A stretch of 64,000 bases of DNA from Nostoc sp. PCC 7524. GTDB lineage: Bacteria > Cyanobacteriota > Cyanobacteriia > Cyanobacteriales > Nostocaceae. The notes beneath the pieces were generated by a model, which saw only the letters and a list, made by a program, of their open reading frames with translations, was not told where the DNA came from and searched no databases. Shown here piece by piece: positions 56,543-64,000 of this stretch (the first letter of the stretch is position 1; each line of letters begins with the position of its first letter). The stretch is from NCBI RefSeq assembly GCF_000316645.1, contig NC_019684.1:5058001-5122000 (forward strand), read 5' to 3'. The translations under genes and the position numbers were made by a program.

Positions 56543-58129
56543 ATGGATGCGAAGGCACTTTGGCAACGATACCAAGATTGGTTATATTTCCACGAGGGAT
56601 TAGGACTGTATCTAGATGTTAGTCGGATGCGTTTTGATGATGCCTTCGTGAATTCGTTGCTGCCGAAGTTTGACAAGGCGTTTGCGGATATGGCGCAATT
56701 GGAGAAGGGTGCGATCGCTAATCCGGACGAGAACCGCATGGTTGGACACTACTGGCTAAGAAACCCAGACTTAGCGCCTACTCCAGAACTTACACAAGAA
56801 ATTGTCCAAACCCTAGAACAAATCGAAGCCTTTGCTGAAAAAGTCCAAACAGGTGCTATTCATCCTCCCAAAGCAAGCCGCTTCACAGATATTATCTCTA
56901 TTGGGATTGGGGGTTCTGCCCTCGGCCCTCAGTTTGTCGCTGAAGCCCTCACCCCAGAATTTCCACCCCTGAAAATTCACTTTATTGACAATACTGATCC
57001 GGCTGGGATTGATCGGGTTCTCACTCACCTCAGAAATAATTTGGCTAGCACTTTGGTGTTAGTCATTTCTAAATCTGGAGGCACACCAGAACCCCGTAAC
57101 GGCATGATTGAAGTCAAAAAAGCCTATGCTGGACAAAATTTAGATTTTGCTCAATATGCAGTAGCTATTACCAGTGCTGATAGCAATCTAGACAAATTAG
57201 CAAAAGCTGAAGGCTGGCTAGCAAGATTCCCCATGTATGACTGGGTGGGTGGACGTACTTCAGAAATGTCTACTGTCGGTTTAGTTCCCGCCGCATTGCA
57301 AGGTATTGATATTCGCGCCATCCTAGAGGGTGCGAAAGAAATGGATGACGCTACCCGCGTCACTGATGTGAAAAAGAACCCGGCGGCGTTGCTGGCTTTA
57401 TCTTGGTATTTTGCTGGTAACGGTAAGGGTGAAAAAGATATGGTTGTCTTACCCTACAAAGACAGCTTGCTGTTGTTCAGCCGCTATTTACAACAGCTAG
57501 TTATGGAATCCTTGGGTAAGGAGAAAGACTTAGATGGCAATACTGTTTACCAAGGTATTGCTGTTTATGGTAACAAAGGCTCAACTGACCAACACGCTTA
57601 TGTGCAGCAGTTGCGTGAAGGTGTACCCAATTTCTTTGCTACCCTGATCGAAGTTTTAGAAGATCGTCAAGGCCCATCTCCAGAAATAGAACCTGGTGTA
57701 ACATCTGGTGATTATCTCTCTGGTTTTCTTCAAGGAACTCGCCAAGCCCTGTATGAAAATCAGCGCGATTCGATTACAGTCACCGTTCCCCAAGTTAACC
57801 CCCGCATTGTAGGCGCGTTAATCGCTTTGTATGAGCGTGCTGTCGGTTTGTATGCTAGTTTGGTCAACATCAATGCTTACCATCAACCAGGGGTAGAAGC
57901 TGGGAAAAAAGCTGCGGCTGCCATTCTCGATCTGCAAACTAAGGTAGTAGGATTACTACAAACAGAGAAAACTGCCCTCTCTGTAGAACAAATCGCGGAA
58001 AAAGTGGGTGCTGCGGATCAAGTAGAAGCCATCTACAAAATTCTGCGTCATTTGCACGCTAATCAACGCGGTGTAGTATTCCAGGGAAATCTGGGACAAC
58101 CGGGTAGTGTAAAGGTTTCTCTCGGCTGA
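56543..58129 (+). CDS. pgi: Glucose-6-phosphate isomerase
   Basis: Interconverts glucose-6-phosphate and fructose-6-phosphate in glycogen turnover, the oxidative pentose phosphate route and glycolysis. 528 residues, with [16 protein letters not shown] (about 125), [11 protein letters not shown], and the late [15 protein letters not shown] and catalytic His/Lys regions ([12 protein letters not shown]). It is the cyanobacterial short-form PGI. The ATG at 56543 follows a GGACAC leader. No operon partner; the gene after it is on the other strand. Confidence 0.97.
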   Translation: MDAKALWQRYQDWLYFHEGLGLYLDVSRMRFDDAFVNSLLPKFDKAFADMAQLEKGAIANPDENRMVGHYWLRNPDLAPTPELTQEIVQTLEQIEAFAEKVQTGAIHPPKASRFTDIISIGIGGSALGPQFVAEALTPEFPPLKIHFIDNTDPAGIDRVLTHLRNNLASTLVLVISKSGGTPEPRNGMIEVKKAYAGQNLDFAQYAVAITSADSNLDKLAKAEGWLARFPMYDWVGGRTSEMSTVGLVPAALQGIDIRAILEGAKEMDDATRVTDVKKNPAALLALSWYFAGNGKGEKDMVVLPYKDSLLLFSRYLQQLVMESLGKEKDLDGNTVYQGIAVYGNKGSTDQHAYVQQLREGVPNFFATLIEVLEDRQGPSPEIEPGVTSGDYLSGFLQGTRQALYENQRDSITVTVPQVNPRIVGALIALYERAVGLYASLVNINAYHQPGVEAGKKAAAAILDLQTKVVGLLQTEKTALSVEQIAEKVGAADQVEAIYKILRHLHANQRGVVFQGNLGQPGSVKVSLG

Positions 58130-58232
58130 TCACTCTGACTTAACTTTGACGCATTGTTCAATAGAAATTTCTCACTCACAAGCATCCTAATTTTTAGGGT
58201 GCTTTACTGTTAGATTGGCGTTGTTGATTGAG

Positions 58233-58262
58233 TGGGGATTGGGGATTGGGGATTGGGGACTG
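58233..58262. repeat. Heptad tandem repeat (GGGGATT)
   Basis: Four units between the 3' ends of pgi and the Nif11-like gene; the last falls 28 bp past that gene's stop. Confidence 0.85.
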
Positions 58263-58289
58263 CACTCAGCACTCAAAAAGCTCTGGAAG

Positions 58290-58952
58290 TTAGTACAGGT
58301 TTTGGCTGACGAAGTGTTGGTTAAAGTAGCTCTTGGGTAGAAAACAGCGATCGGGTAAGAAAGGATCATCTGTATATTGGGATAGGAAAGCTAAGGGTGG
58401 ATCTTTGTGACAAAATGGAGCCACAAGTCCCCATTCTTCTGCTAACCAAATCCAGTATCCTATTTCAATCTTGCCGTAGTTTGATACAGTGAGAATTTCA
58501 CCAACGCTGTTATTAATTGGTACGACTTCAGGGGATGACTTGATTTCTGTTAACAGCCAACCTAACTCATCTACAGTAAAGTAATAATCATAATTAGCAG
58601 CTATGTTAACGAACTGCTGGGGGTTTTTAGCTGCTAGCAGTTTATCTTTGAGGGTTGGTGTTTTTTGAGCTAAATCAAATAATTCCCAAATCTGCTTTCT
58701 GGTAACAAGAAACCAAGCCAATTCCTCCGCCGTTAAACTATAGCCGTTCTGTTTTGCTAAGTTAATAAACTGCTCAAGGTTATAAGTTTCTCCTAGTTGA
58801 TGTTTGATGAAGAAATCTTGTTCTACAAATGTGAAGAAATCATTAATTTTTTGCCATGTAGACTTATTAAAATTATTGGGACTTTTTATTTTTTCTTTCC
58901 AATTAATATATTCTTCATCTTTGAGAAAGAAATTCCAAATCTGGTAATACAT
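58290..58952 (-). CDS. Protein with two Nif11-like units
   Basis: 220 residues. Two copies of a Nif11-like pattern are seen: NLEQFINLAKQNGYSLTAEELAWFL (about 66-90) and NPQQFVNIAANYDYYFTVDELGWLL (about 110-134). Nif11 domains occur as N-terminal leader regions of RiPP precursors and in proteins linked to nitrogen fixation. Here there is no GG cleavage site or Cys-rich core, and the C-terminal 80 residues (IWLAEEWGLVAPFC, PDRCFLPKSYF) are a separate unknown domain. So it is probably not a RiPP precursor. No modifying enzyme or transporter lies nearby. Confidence 0.6.
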   Translation of the reverse strand: MYYQIWNFFLKDEEYINWKEKIKSPNNFNKSTWQKINDFFTFVEQDFFIKHQLGETYNLEQFINLAKQNGYSLTAEELAWFLVTRKQIWELFDLAQKTPTLKDKLLAAKNPQQFVNIAANYDYYFTVDELGWLLTEIKSSPEVVPINNSVGEILTVSNYGKIEIGYWIWLAEEWGLVAPFCHKDPPLAFLSQYTDDPFLPDRCFLPKSYFNQHFVSQNLY

Positions 58953-59495
58953 AATTCATTTTTCCTTAATATTTAGAGTGGTTGGGAGTATTATTAAATA
59001 TCAGTGTAGTCAGTATCTCATTGGTTATTCGACAGTATTAATTTAAAAGTTTTTGTAAAGGCAAACACTCAGGGTACAAGTATGAAGTTTATGTAAAGTC
59101 TGTTACTTTGATTGACGGTATCTAAACGTAAATAAGAGGCGATCGCGTCTAGTTTACTGTTACTTTTCTTAATATAAAATCACAGGTATTTTAGTGAGAG
59201 CGATCGCTCATAATTTATTGTTACTTTTCTTCATCTAAAATTAGAGTAACACTGATAATTTTGGGTGTAAAAATTATGAATTGACAGCAAAACTACTCTG
59301 GGAGAGCCAAAATAAATTATTCCAAATTGACGCTTAGTGCGGTGCGTCAGTATGAATAATTTCTTGGTACAGCTAGGTTTTCTCCCACTGACGCACCCTA
59401 CATTTTGCTGTTGGGGATGAGATTACAGAAGTTTTATTAGGTTCAGAGTAGTCACAGAGGCACAGAGGTAAGGATTAATGCACACTGGGCTGTTA
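58953..59495. other. Repeat-bearing region between the Nif11-like gene and the accessory operon
   Basis: 540 bp. Two HIP1-containing direct repeats (separate entry) and an inverted repeat GGTGCGTCAGT / ACTGACGCACC (59341-59351 and 59387-59397) typical of dispersed Nostoc palindromes. No gene. Confidence 0.55.
59139..59262. repeat. Two direct repeats with HIP1 cores
   Basis: GCGATCGC followed about 10-13 bases later by GTTACTTTTCTT and an AT-rich tail with AAAATCA or AAAATTA, occurring twice about 62 bp apart. The copies are about 70% alike. The first 8 bases are the HIP1 octamer. Confidence 0.6.
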
Positions 59496-60965
59496 TTAGT
59501 TAATTAGTAAATCACGGAGGTAGTAAAAGCGATCGCTTCTCCAATCACTACCTTTAATTCTTCCTAAATAACCTGTTAATGGTGATGAAAGTTCTATTAA
59601 AATTTCGTGCATTTCTTCTGTTTTTAATGGCTGTGGCGGATTTGAACCGAAATATGCACCATGTAAAGCCTCAACCCCAGAAAATTCTATACCTGAGTTT
59701 TGTAAATAATTTTTAACAAGCTGTATAATGTGCGATCGCATACTCAAATCTAAATAAACTTGGTCAATATATCTTTCAACTTCTTGATCAGATTGACCTG
59801 CTTTTAAGTATTCTTTCAGCCTAAATAAATCTACTGAATTGCGGTGATTGCTTTGCAATTTAACGAGTTTTTCAAGTGTTTCTGGGTTCATAATAGCCAT
59901 ATCTTGTATTTTTGCAGCATCATTGAGTTGGATTGTAGCTTCACCTGGCCCGATAATTAATTTAGTCGCTTGCTTAAATAATTCCTGGCTTTTTAAGCGT
60001 AGAGTTCCTAAGTTTAATAGTTGTACTGCGGTATCATTAGGAATTTTTTTACCAGCTTTGCATTCTGCAACTAATGGATAAGGTTGTGAACAGAATACAT
60101 CTACACCACCAGCACCACCTTTATGGAAATAGTCAACTGTAAAGCCTAAAAATTCAAGGCTTCGACGAACTATAATTTCAAAATCTGTCCCAGCTTGATA
60201 ATTATTTTTTCCCGCATCTTCTTCTTTACTACGATTACCCAGAGATGCAATCTCATTTATCCAAGCTAAATCTGTATTTATTGACTGAATCTGCTTAGTA
60301 TTTTTCCAACCTAAAAATATTTGAATATCATCATCTAATTCTTTAACTGCTGGTTTAGTAATTGCAAGTGGAGCTAGAATACTCTGCAATTCTTCTAATT
60401 CAGGATGCGGTGGAGGTTCTAAGTTCTCTAGTTGTTTTCTGCGTTGTGCGAAGATGCGATCATTTAATATTGGGTTGTCTTCAGAACCCTTAAAATTAGG
60501 TAAACTAACGAATCTACCTAACTTTTCTTGAATGTTGGGATTAACTGCAACTTCACAGACATGAGATAAATGATAAACACGTAAGTAAGCCAGAAATATG
60601 TTTTCTTGCTTCTGTATGATGGACTCAAATGCTTCTGATGTCCATATTGTTAACTCAGATAAAAGCTTTAAAGGTTTAGTCTTGTCTATAATTTGGCAAA
60701 GTTCACATTTAGCCCAAGCTTTAATTGAGACAGTTTGAGACGAGTTTAATTTAATATTTTTTTGAGTAATTGATAATAAATTGGCGTGATAGTATTGCCC
60801 AATTGAAAGTATATTGTTGGAATACTCAGCAGGATAAAGAGAAAACCTCTGCCCAGGACGCATAAACATCTTGGGCATAGCTGCAATTGTTCGCCCCTGT
60901 ATTAAAGCTTCAATTTCAGGGGCAGGTAAACATAATGCTGTTGGAAGTGAAAACAGCTGATTCAT
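59496..60965 (-). CDS. PD-(D/E)XK nuclease with DUF1802-like N-terminus (third gene of accessory operon)
   Basis: 489 residues. The C-terminal half contains a restriction-endonuclease-like core: DFEIIVRRSLEFLGF (Glu263), GGAGGVDVF (Asp289) and VAECKAGKK (Glu301, Lys303), the PD-(D/E)XK layout of Mrr/HSDR_N-type nucleases, followed by a TAVQLLNLGTLRL helix. The N-terminal 150 residues resemble DUF1802, a domain of unknown function, with RFSLYPAEY. It begins 10 bp after the stop of the ATPase gene, so both are in one operon. An active nuclease coupled to an ATPase suggests a DNA-targeting role. Confidence 0.78.
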   Translation of the reverse strand: MNQLFSLPTALCLPAPEIEALIQGRTIAAMPKMFMRPGQRFSLYPAEYSNNILSIGQYYHANLLSITQKNIKLNSSQTVSIKAWAKCELCQIIDKTKPLKLLSELTIWTSEAFESIIQKQENIFLAYLRVYHLSHVCEVAVNPNIQEKLGRFVSLPNFKGSEDNPILNDRIFAQRRKQLENLEPPPHPELEELQSILAPLAITKPAVKELDDDIQIFLGWKNTKQIQSINTDLAWINEIASLGNRSKEEDAGKNNYQAGTDFEIIVRRSLEFLGFTVDYFHKGGAGGVDVFCSQPYPLVAECKAGKKIPNDTAVQLLNLGTLRLKSQELFKQATKLIIGPGEATIQLNDAAKIQDMAIMNPETLEKLVKLQSNHRNSVDLFRLKEYLKAGQSDQEVERYIDQVYLDLSMRSHIIQLVKNYLQNSGIEFSGVEALHGAYFGSNPPQPLKTEEMHEILIELSSPLTGYLGRIKGSDWRSDRFYYLRDLLIN

Positions 60966-60975
60966 TTCTAGTTAA

Positions 60976-62886
60976 CTATAAGGTTAATTCAATTTTTTCG
61001 TCATTAGTAAAGCTTTGAGGTATTCTCATTGGCAGCTCATCATCTGTCAAATTATCAGGTTCTTGTCCAGAAGGATCGCTGAGTATTTCTCTAATCAATG
61101 GATTATTGATTACTAATTGCTTCTGCTCAATAAAATCAAATATTTGTTCCTCTGTCAGTTCGTAGCTTTCACTGTTATACCAAACAAAATAGATAGCTAA
61201 AAGAGATTTAATATCTTGGCTTTGCAATGCTACCCATTCTCCACCCCTTTCTTGTAAAAGTATTCTCAAACGTTCTCTAGCTAATGCAGCACCTGAATTA
61301 ATTTGTTTGGAACGAACTAAGCAGCCACGAGTTAGATTAAATTTTTTGTAATCAATTAATCGCTTCAATGTAGCACCTATAAATTTACCATCTTGTTGAA
61401 CTACACTTACCCCAATCCTTACTTTTCCATCGTTACCAACAATTATGAAATCTATGAATCCCTGATCTGCCGCACTAGCCTCAATTGCTGCGATTTCATC
61501 AATAATTATTCCTTCTAATGTTTTACCTACTAAGCTATCAAAAGCCAGCCAAAGAGATTCAGCAATATTTACCTCTTCTTCCATTAATGAACCAATAGAA
61601 GATTCAACATTTGCTAGTTCACTATCAAAGTATGGTTTTACAGGATGGACTGTGGAAGATTTCCAAGCATTTGTAACATTTGGCTCTACTGTACAGGATT
61701 TATCATTAATAGATTGGCAAGGAAGAAAATTTTCTGCACACCATTTTAGAACTGACCTAATAGTTGGCTTACCCTTACCAAGTTCTCTGAGTTTAGCTTC
61801 GTCAAATGGGTAGAGAGGATGAGGAGGATTTTGATTATTTTCCTGATAAAATTCTTTTAACCATTGCTGAACGAGAGCAACGATATCATCAGCATTTAGA
61901 TATTTTAATGCAATTGGTTGTCTGTCAGTTTGTTCACTTACTAATCTATCAACAACTGCCTCAGCCTGCGGTAATGCCCTAATTTGATCATTCCAAATTT
62001 CGGGATACATTGTTAGAAGTAAAACACCTTGTTTGAGACTGTTGTATAAATCTTTAGTTAAATTGGCAACAATTTGTGCTGCTGTAAATCCTGTATCAGA
62101 AACATCTGTAATATCTAATTCATCAAAGCAAATTACCGTAACTCTGTAATGACTTGTTATGTCTAATATCTGTCGTACATTACTTAATGCTTCAGCTTCT
62201 CTGTCTTCATTTTTAGGATTTGGTAAACCCAGTACATCACCTTGTGTTTGAGTTATTTCTAAACCTGATAGCCAATAGGTTGCATAATGAGCGTGTGTTT
62301 TCGAGAGTGTCCACAAAATAGCTCTAATGATGTAGGGGTTATTAATTTCAGGCTTAATTTTTAAGACTGATTCTGTTAAAATGTCAATTGTTTTAGTTGA
62401 ATATTTGCTTAACCAATTTGGATAAATACTACTAATGTATTGTTGTGGTGTATTGTTCCAACCTTTAGCTTCATTGATTAAAGCCGTAGCTATTTCTTGC
62501 CACTGCATCACTTCTTGACTGCCAAATGCTCTCAAACTAGAAGCAACGGTTTGCTGAAATTGATATTTAATTTGATTCAAGTTGTCATACTTGCTCATGT
62601 AAATGAATAATGTATTATCTTGTGATTGCAAGCGATGACGTATACGGCTAATAATATGACTTTTACCTAAACCTTTTTCAGCAGTTATTGTAATACCTAC
62701 AGTTTCGCGCTTACCATTACGTATTTTTTCAACTGCATCAAACACTGCTTTAGAAGCATGAGCATTAATAGATGGAACATCAGGATAACTTTTACCCCAT
62801 ATTTGCTGAGGTCTGACAACAATATGTCCTGCAAATGGGTTGTGATTTCTAATTAGTTCATCAATGGTAGACGTAGTAGCAATCAT
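60976..62886 (-). CDS. P-loop ATPase of an accessory operon
   Basis: About 636 residues. The P-loop AEKGLGKSH and Walker B VTVICFDELD are clear and about 180 residues apart, as in ORC/STAND-like AAA ATPases and the ATPases of some defence operons. A helical region with RLVSEQTDR and a lid-like VLKWCAENF follows. The C-terminal 150 residues (ESLWLAFDSLVGKTLEG, FIDFIIVGNDGKVRIGVSVV) have a fold reminiscent of a PD-(D/E)XK nuclease that lost its Lys. The frame extends to a TTG at 62952 overlapping the gene before it; the ATG at 62886 is preferred. Function unknown. Confidence 0.78.
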   Translation of the reverse strand: MIATTSTIDELIRNHNPFAGHIVVRPQQIWGKSYPDVPSINAHASKAVFDAVEKIRNGKRETVGITITAEKGLGKSHIISRIRHRLQSQDNTLFIYMSKYDNLNQIKYQFQQTVASSLRAFGSQEVMQWQEIATALINEAKGWNNTPQQYISSIYPNWLSKYSTKTIDILTESVLKIKPEINNPYIIRAILWTLSKTHAHYATYWLSGLEITQTQGDVLGLPNPKNEDREAEALSNVRQILDITSHYRVTVICFDELDITDVSDTGFTAAQIVANLTKDLYNSLKQGVLLLTMYPEIWNDQIRALPQAEAVVDRLVSEQTDRQPIALKYLNADDIVALVQQWLKEFYQENNQNPPHPLYPFDEAKLRELGKGKPTIRSVLKWCAENFLPCQSINDKSCTVEPNVTNAWKSSTVHPVKPYFDSELANVESSIGSLMEEEVNIAESLWLAFDSLVGKTLEGIIIDEIAAIEASAADQGFIDFIIVGNDGKVRIGVSVVQQDGKFIGATLKRLIDYKKFNLTRGCLVRSKQINSGAALARERLRILLQERGGEWVALQSQDIKSLLAIYFVWYNSESYELTEEQIFDFIEQKQLVINNPLIREILSDPSGQEPDNLTDDELPMRIPQSFTNDEKIELTL

Positions 62887-62924
62887 AGTATGTTGAAGTT
62901 TATTTAGTGAGGAGTTTAGAAAAT

Positions 62925-63626
62925 CTAGGCTTTGAGAAGTTTGGCGTAACAACGTAGTCCATCTAACACAGTAGTAATGGAATCTTCTATTTTGTCAGGT
63001 GCATTATCCTCTACAGTTCCGCCTTGCAACTGCAAAATATCATCAGATTGCATCTCTAGCAGCCAATCATTAAATTGTGTACGACTCACCCGATCGCCTA
63101 CTTGTCTCCTAATCCGATAAATTGGTACTAGATGATTGAAGTTGTATTCATAATTCAACTTGTCGTAAACTTCCAGCACCGTTGATTTAAACTCGTCATA
63201 AGATGTGATAATCGCCACCTTATTGCCCTGATTCGATTGCTTATCTGAATCAGCCTGAGAAATCCCTACACTATCTATCTGACGAATCCATTTAACCAAC
63301 GCATTTGCAACTCGCACTCCAATTTGATTGCCATCAAACTCAAAATTACCGCTTTTTAATCCATCGCTAAGAATTTGCAAGCCTGTATCAGTCAGAGACA
63401 TCTTTGCTACTCTGTTTGTAGTAGCGATCGCGATCGCTCCAGTTTCTTGTAATTCTTCAAAAACTACCTGATAGTCTTTGGCCTTTTCATTAGTCCGTAT
63501 TACTCTCTTGGTGAGATCGCTTTTTTTAACTTCTGCTTTTGCGCCTCCTAAATCCCACAACGCCAGCAGAGTCAGAGTTTTAGCTTGAGCTTCTCCGCCT
63601 TTTAAGCCAGTATTCTTTGATACCAT
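62925..63626 (-). CDS. Winged-helix-like protein, first gene of the accessory operon
   Basis: 233 residues. Residues 10-85 (LTLLALWDLGGAKAEVKKSDLTKRVI... VVFEELQETGAIA) fit a winged helix domain; the C-terminal half (LVPIYRIRRQVGDRVSRTQFNDWLLEMQSDDILQLQGG) looks like a second one. No family name comes to mind. The stop lies 38 bp before the preferred ATPase start (or overlaps it by 28 bp if TTG is used), so the three genes are one operon. It may be the operon's DNA-binding or target-sensing subunit. Confidence 0.72.
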   Translation of the reverse strand: MVSKNTGLKGGEAQAKTLTLLALWDLGGAKAEVKKSDLTKRVIRTNEKAKDYQVVFEELQETGAIAIATTNRVAKMSLTDTGLQILSDGLKSGNFEFDGNQIGVRVANALVKWIRQIDSVGISQADSDKQSNQGNKVAIITSYDEFKSTVLEVYDKLNYEYNFNHLVPIYRIRRQVGDRVSRTQFNDWLLEMQSDDILQLQGGTVEDNAPDKIEDSITTVLDGLRCYAKLLKA

Positions 63627-63959
63627 ACAAATAATTCCATTAAATAAAACCAGTATAGTTTTTCTAGCTACTCAAAACGTTTCGTAAAATTACTGAAAGA
63701 ATCACAGAAATTTACAATGATTTTAGATATTTTTAGCGAAATATTCCGATGATTTATTAGATAGAGTTACTTGTAAACGCTCACTATTTCTCTGCATATA
63801 TAACCTAACTAAAAATCTATTTCCTTGGAGCGATCGCAATGTCTCTCAAAAGCAGGACGGAAGACCGGAATAAGCGACTCATCATAGCAAAAGGTAAGTA
63901 CAACCTTCTTTAAAAATAGGCGTATATCCTACTGCTATGTTTTAGCCAGGAGATAGATT
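63627..63959. other. Divergent spacer before the right-edge gene
   Basis: 333 bp upstream of the accessory operon and of the gene at 63960. A 24-codon frame (63839-63913), preceded by GGAG and a HIP1 octamer, is too short to call a gene. Promoters of both flanking units must lie here. Confidence 0.45.
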
Positions 63960-64000
63960 ATGGTCGGTGATTTTTTGCGAAAAGCTCAGGATTTTATTGG
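63960..64000 (+). CDS. Start of a gene cut by the right window edge
   Basis: An ATG at 63960 follows CCAGGAGATAG (AGGAG at 63948-63952), a very good ribosome-binding site at the right distance. The visible 13 residues (MVGDFLRKAQDFI) are compatible with the beginning of a helical protein. No more can be said. Confidence 0.55.
   Translation, partial: MVGDFLRKAQDFI

Noticed and set aside
63839..63913. 24-codon frame before the right-edge gene
   Set aside because: Too short and without recognisable content, although GGAG lies upstream.

Overview
The window reads as chromosomal DNA of a filamentous, heterocyst-type cyanobacterium of the Nostoc/Anabaena/Trichormus group. The evidence is the many GCGATCGC (HIP1) octamers, dense heptanucleotide tandem repeats of the GGGGATT/GGGGACT type between genes, a ferredoxin-type glutamate synthase, a bifunctional-type FBPase/SBPase, an RNase E with an arginine-run tail, and many cyanobacterium-specific DUF families (DUF1997, DUF1830, DUF4079, DUF6761). 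From memory, the gltS / cupin / iscA-like / rpsL-rpsG-fusA-tuf-rpsJ / pheA / rnhB / rne order resembles that of Anabaena sp. PCC 7120; this was not checked by alignment. No tRNA, rRNA, CRISPR array or prophage was seen.

Layout. 1-10.3 kb: an incomplete reading frame at the left edge, a long AT-rich gap, a secreted polysaccharide deacetylase, Fd-GOGAT on the minus strand and an exported phosphodiester-glycosidase-type protein. 10.5-17.6 kb: a cupin mannose-6-phosphate isomerase, an IscA-like Fe-S protein, the str operon rpsL-rpsG-fusA-tuf followed by rpsJ, and a stand-alone Lon N-domain protein. 17.7-26.3 kb: pheA, a DUF1997 gene, the rne-rnhB pair with a 0.55-kb leader, a large B12/radical SAM protein and a STAS protein. 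26.8-31.1 kb: LL-diaminopimelate aminotransferase, clpS, a CPBP protease, small conserved proteins and an RRM RNA-binding protein.

31.2-34.4 kb is mobile: an IS1634-like element (31204-34381) carries an inserted IS5-like element (31590-32520). The inner element is flanked by TAA duplications and replaces the outer transposase's C-terminus. 34.4-38.2 kb holds a pentapeptide-repeat protein translationally coupled to a DICT/HD-type regulator, and a second radical SAM protein. 38.7-45.2 kb contains small membrane and regulatory proteins, an ABC ATPase without a partner, an OmpR-type regulator and a BolA/monothiol-glutaredoxin pair. 45.3-52.1 kb carries a subtilisin-type protease, plsC-like, tadA, grxC, glpX and hemA. 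52.1-58.1 kb includes a decayed gene remnant, an excisionase-like protein, an ArsR-DUF2087 regulator with a striking palindrome at its start, a LivG/LivM-type transporter pair, a toxin-antitoxin-like pair split by repeats, and pgi. 58.3-63.6 kb is accessory: a double Nif11-like protein and a three-gene minus-strand operon (small N-terminal-helix protein, P-loop ATPase, PD-(D/E)XK nuclease). That operon is the best candidate in the window for an undescribed system, possibly defensive.

A second theme is genome repeats entering genes. Heptad repeats or interspersed palindromic elements are read in frame in tadA, the large radical SAM gene, a DUF4079 protein, the glycosidase N-terminus and the IS5-like transposase. 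Functions are inferred from motifs and family knowledge only; no database search or folding calculation was run.
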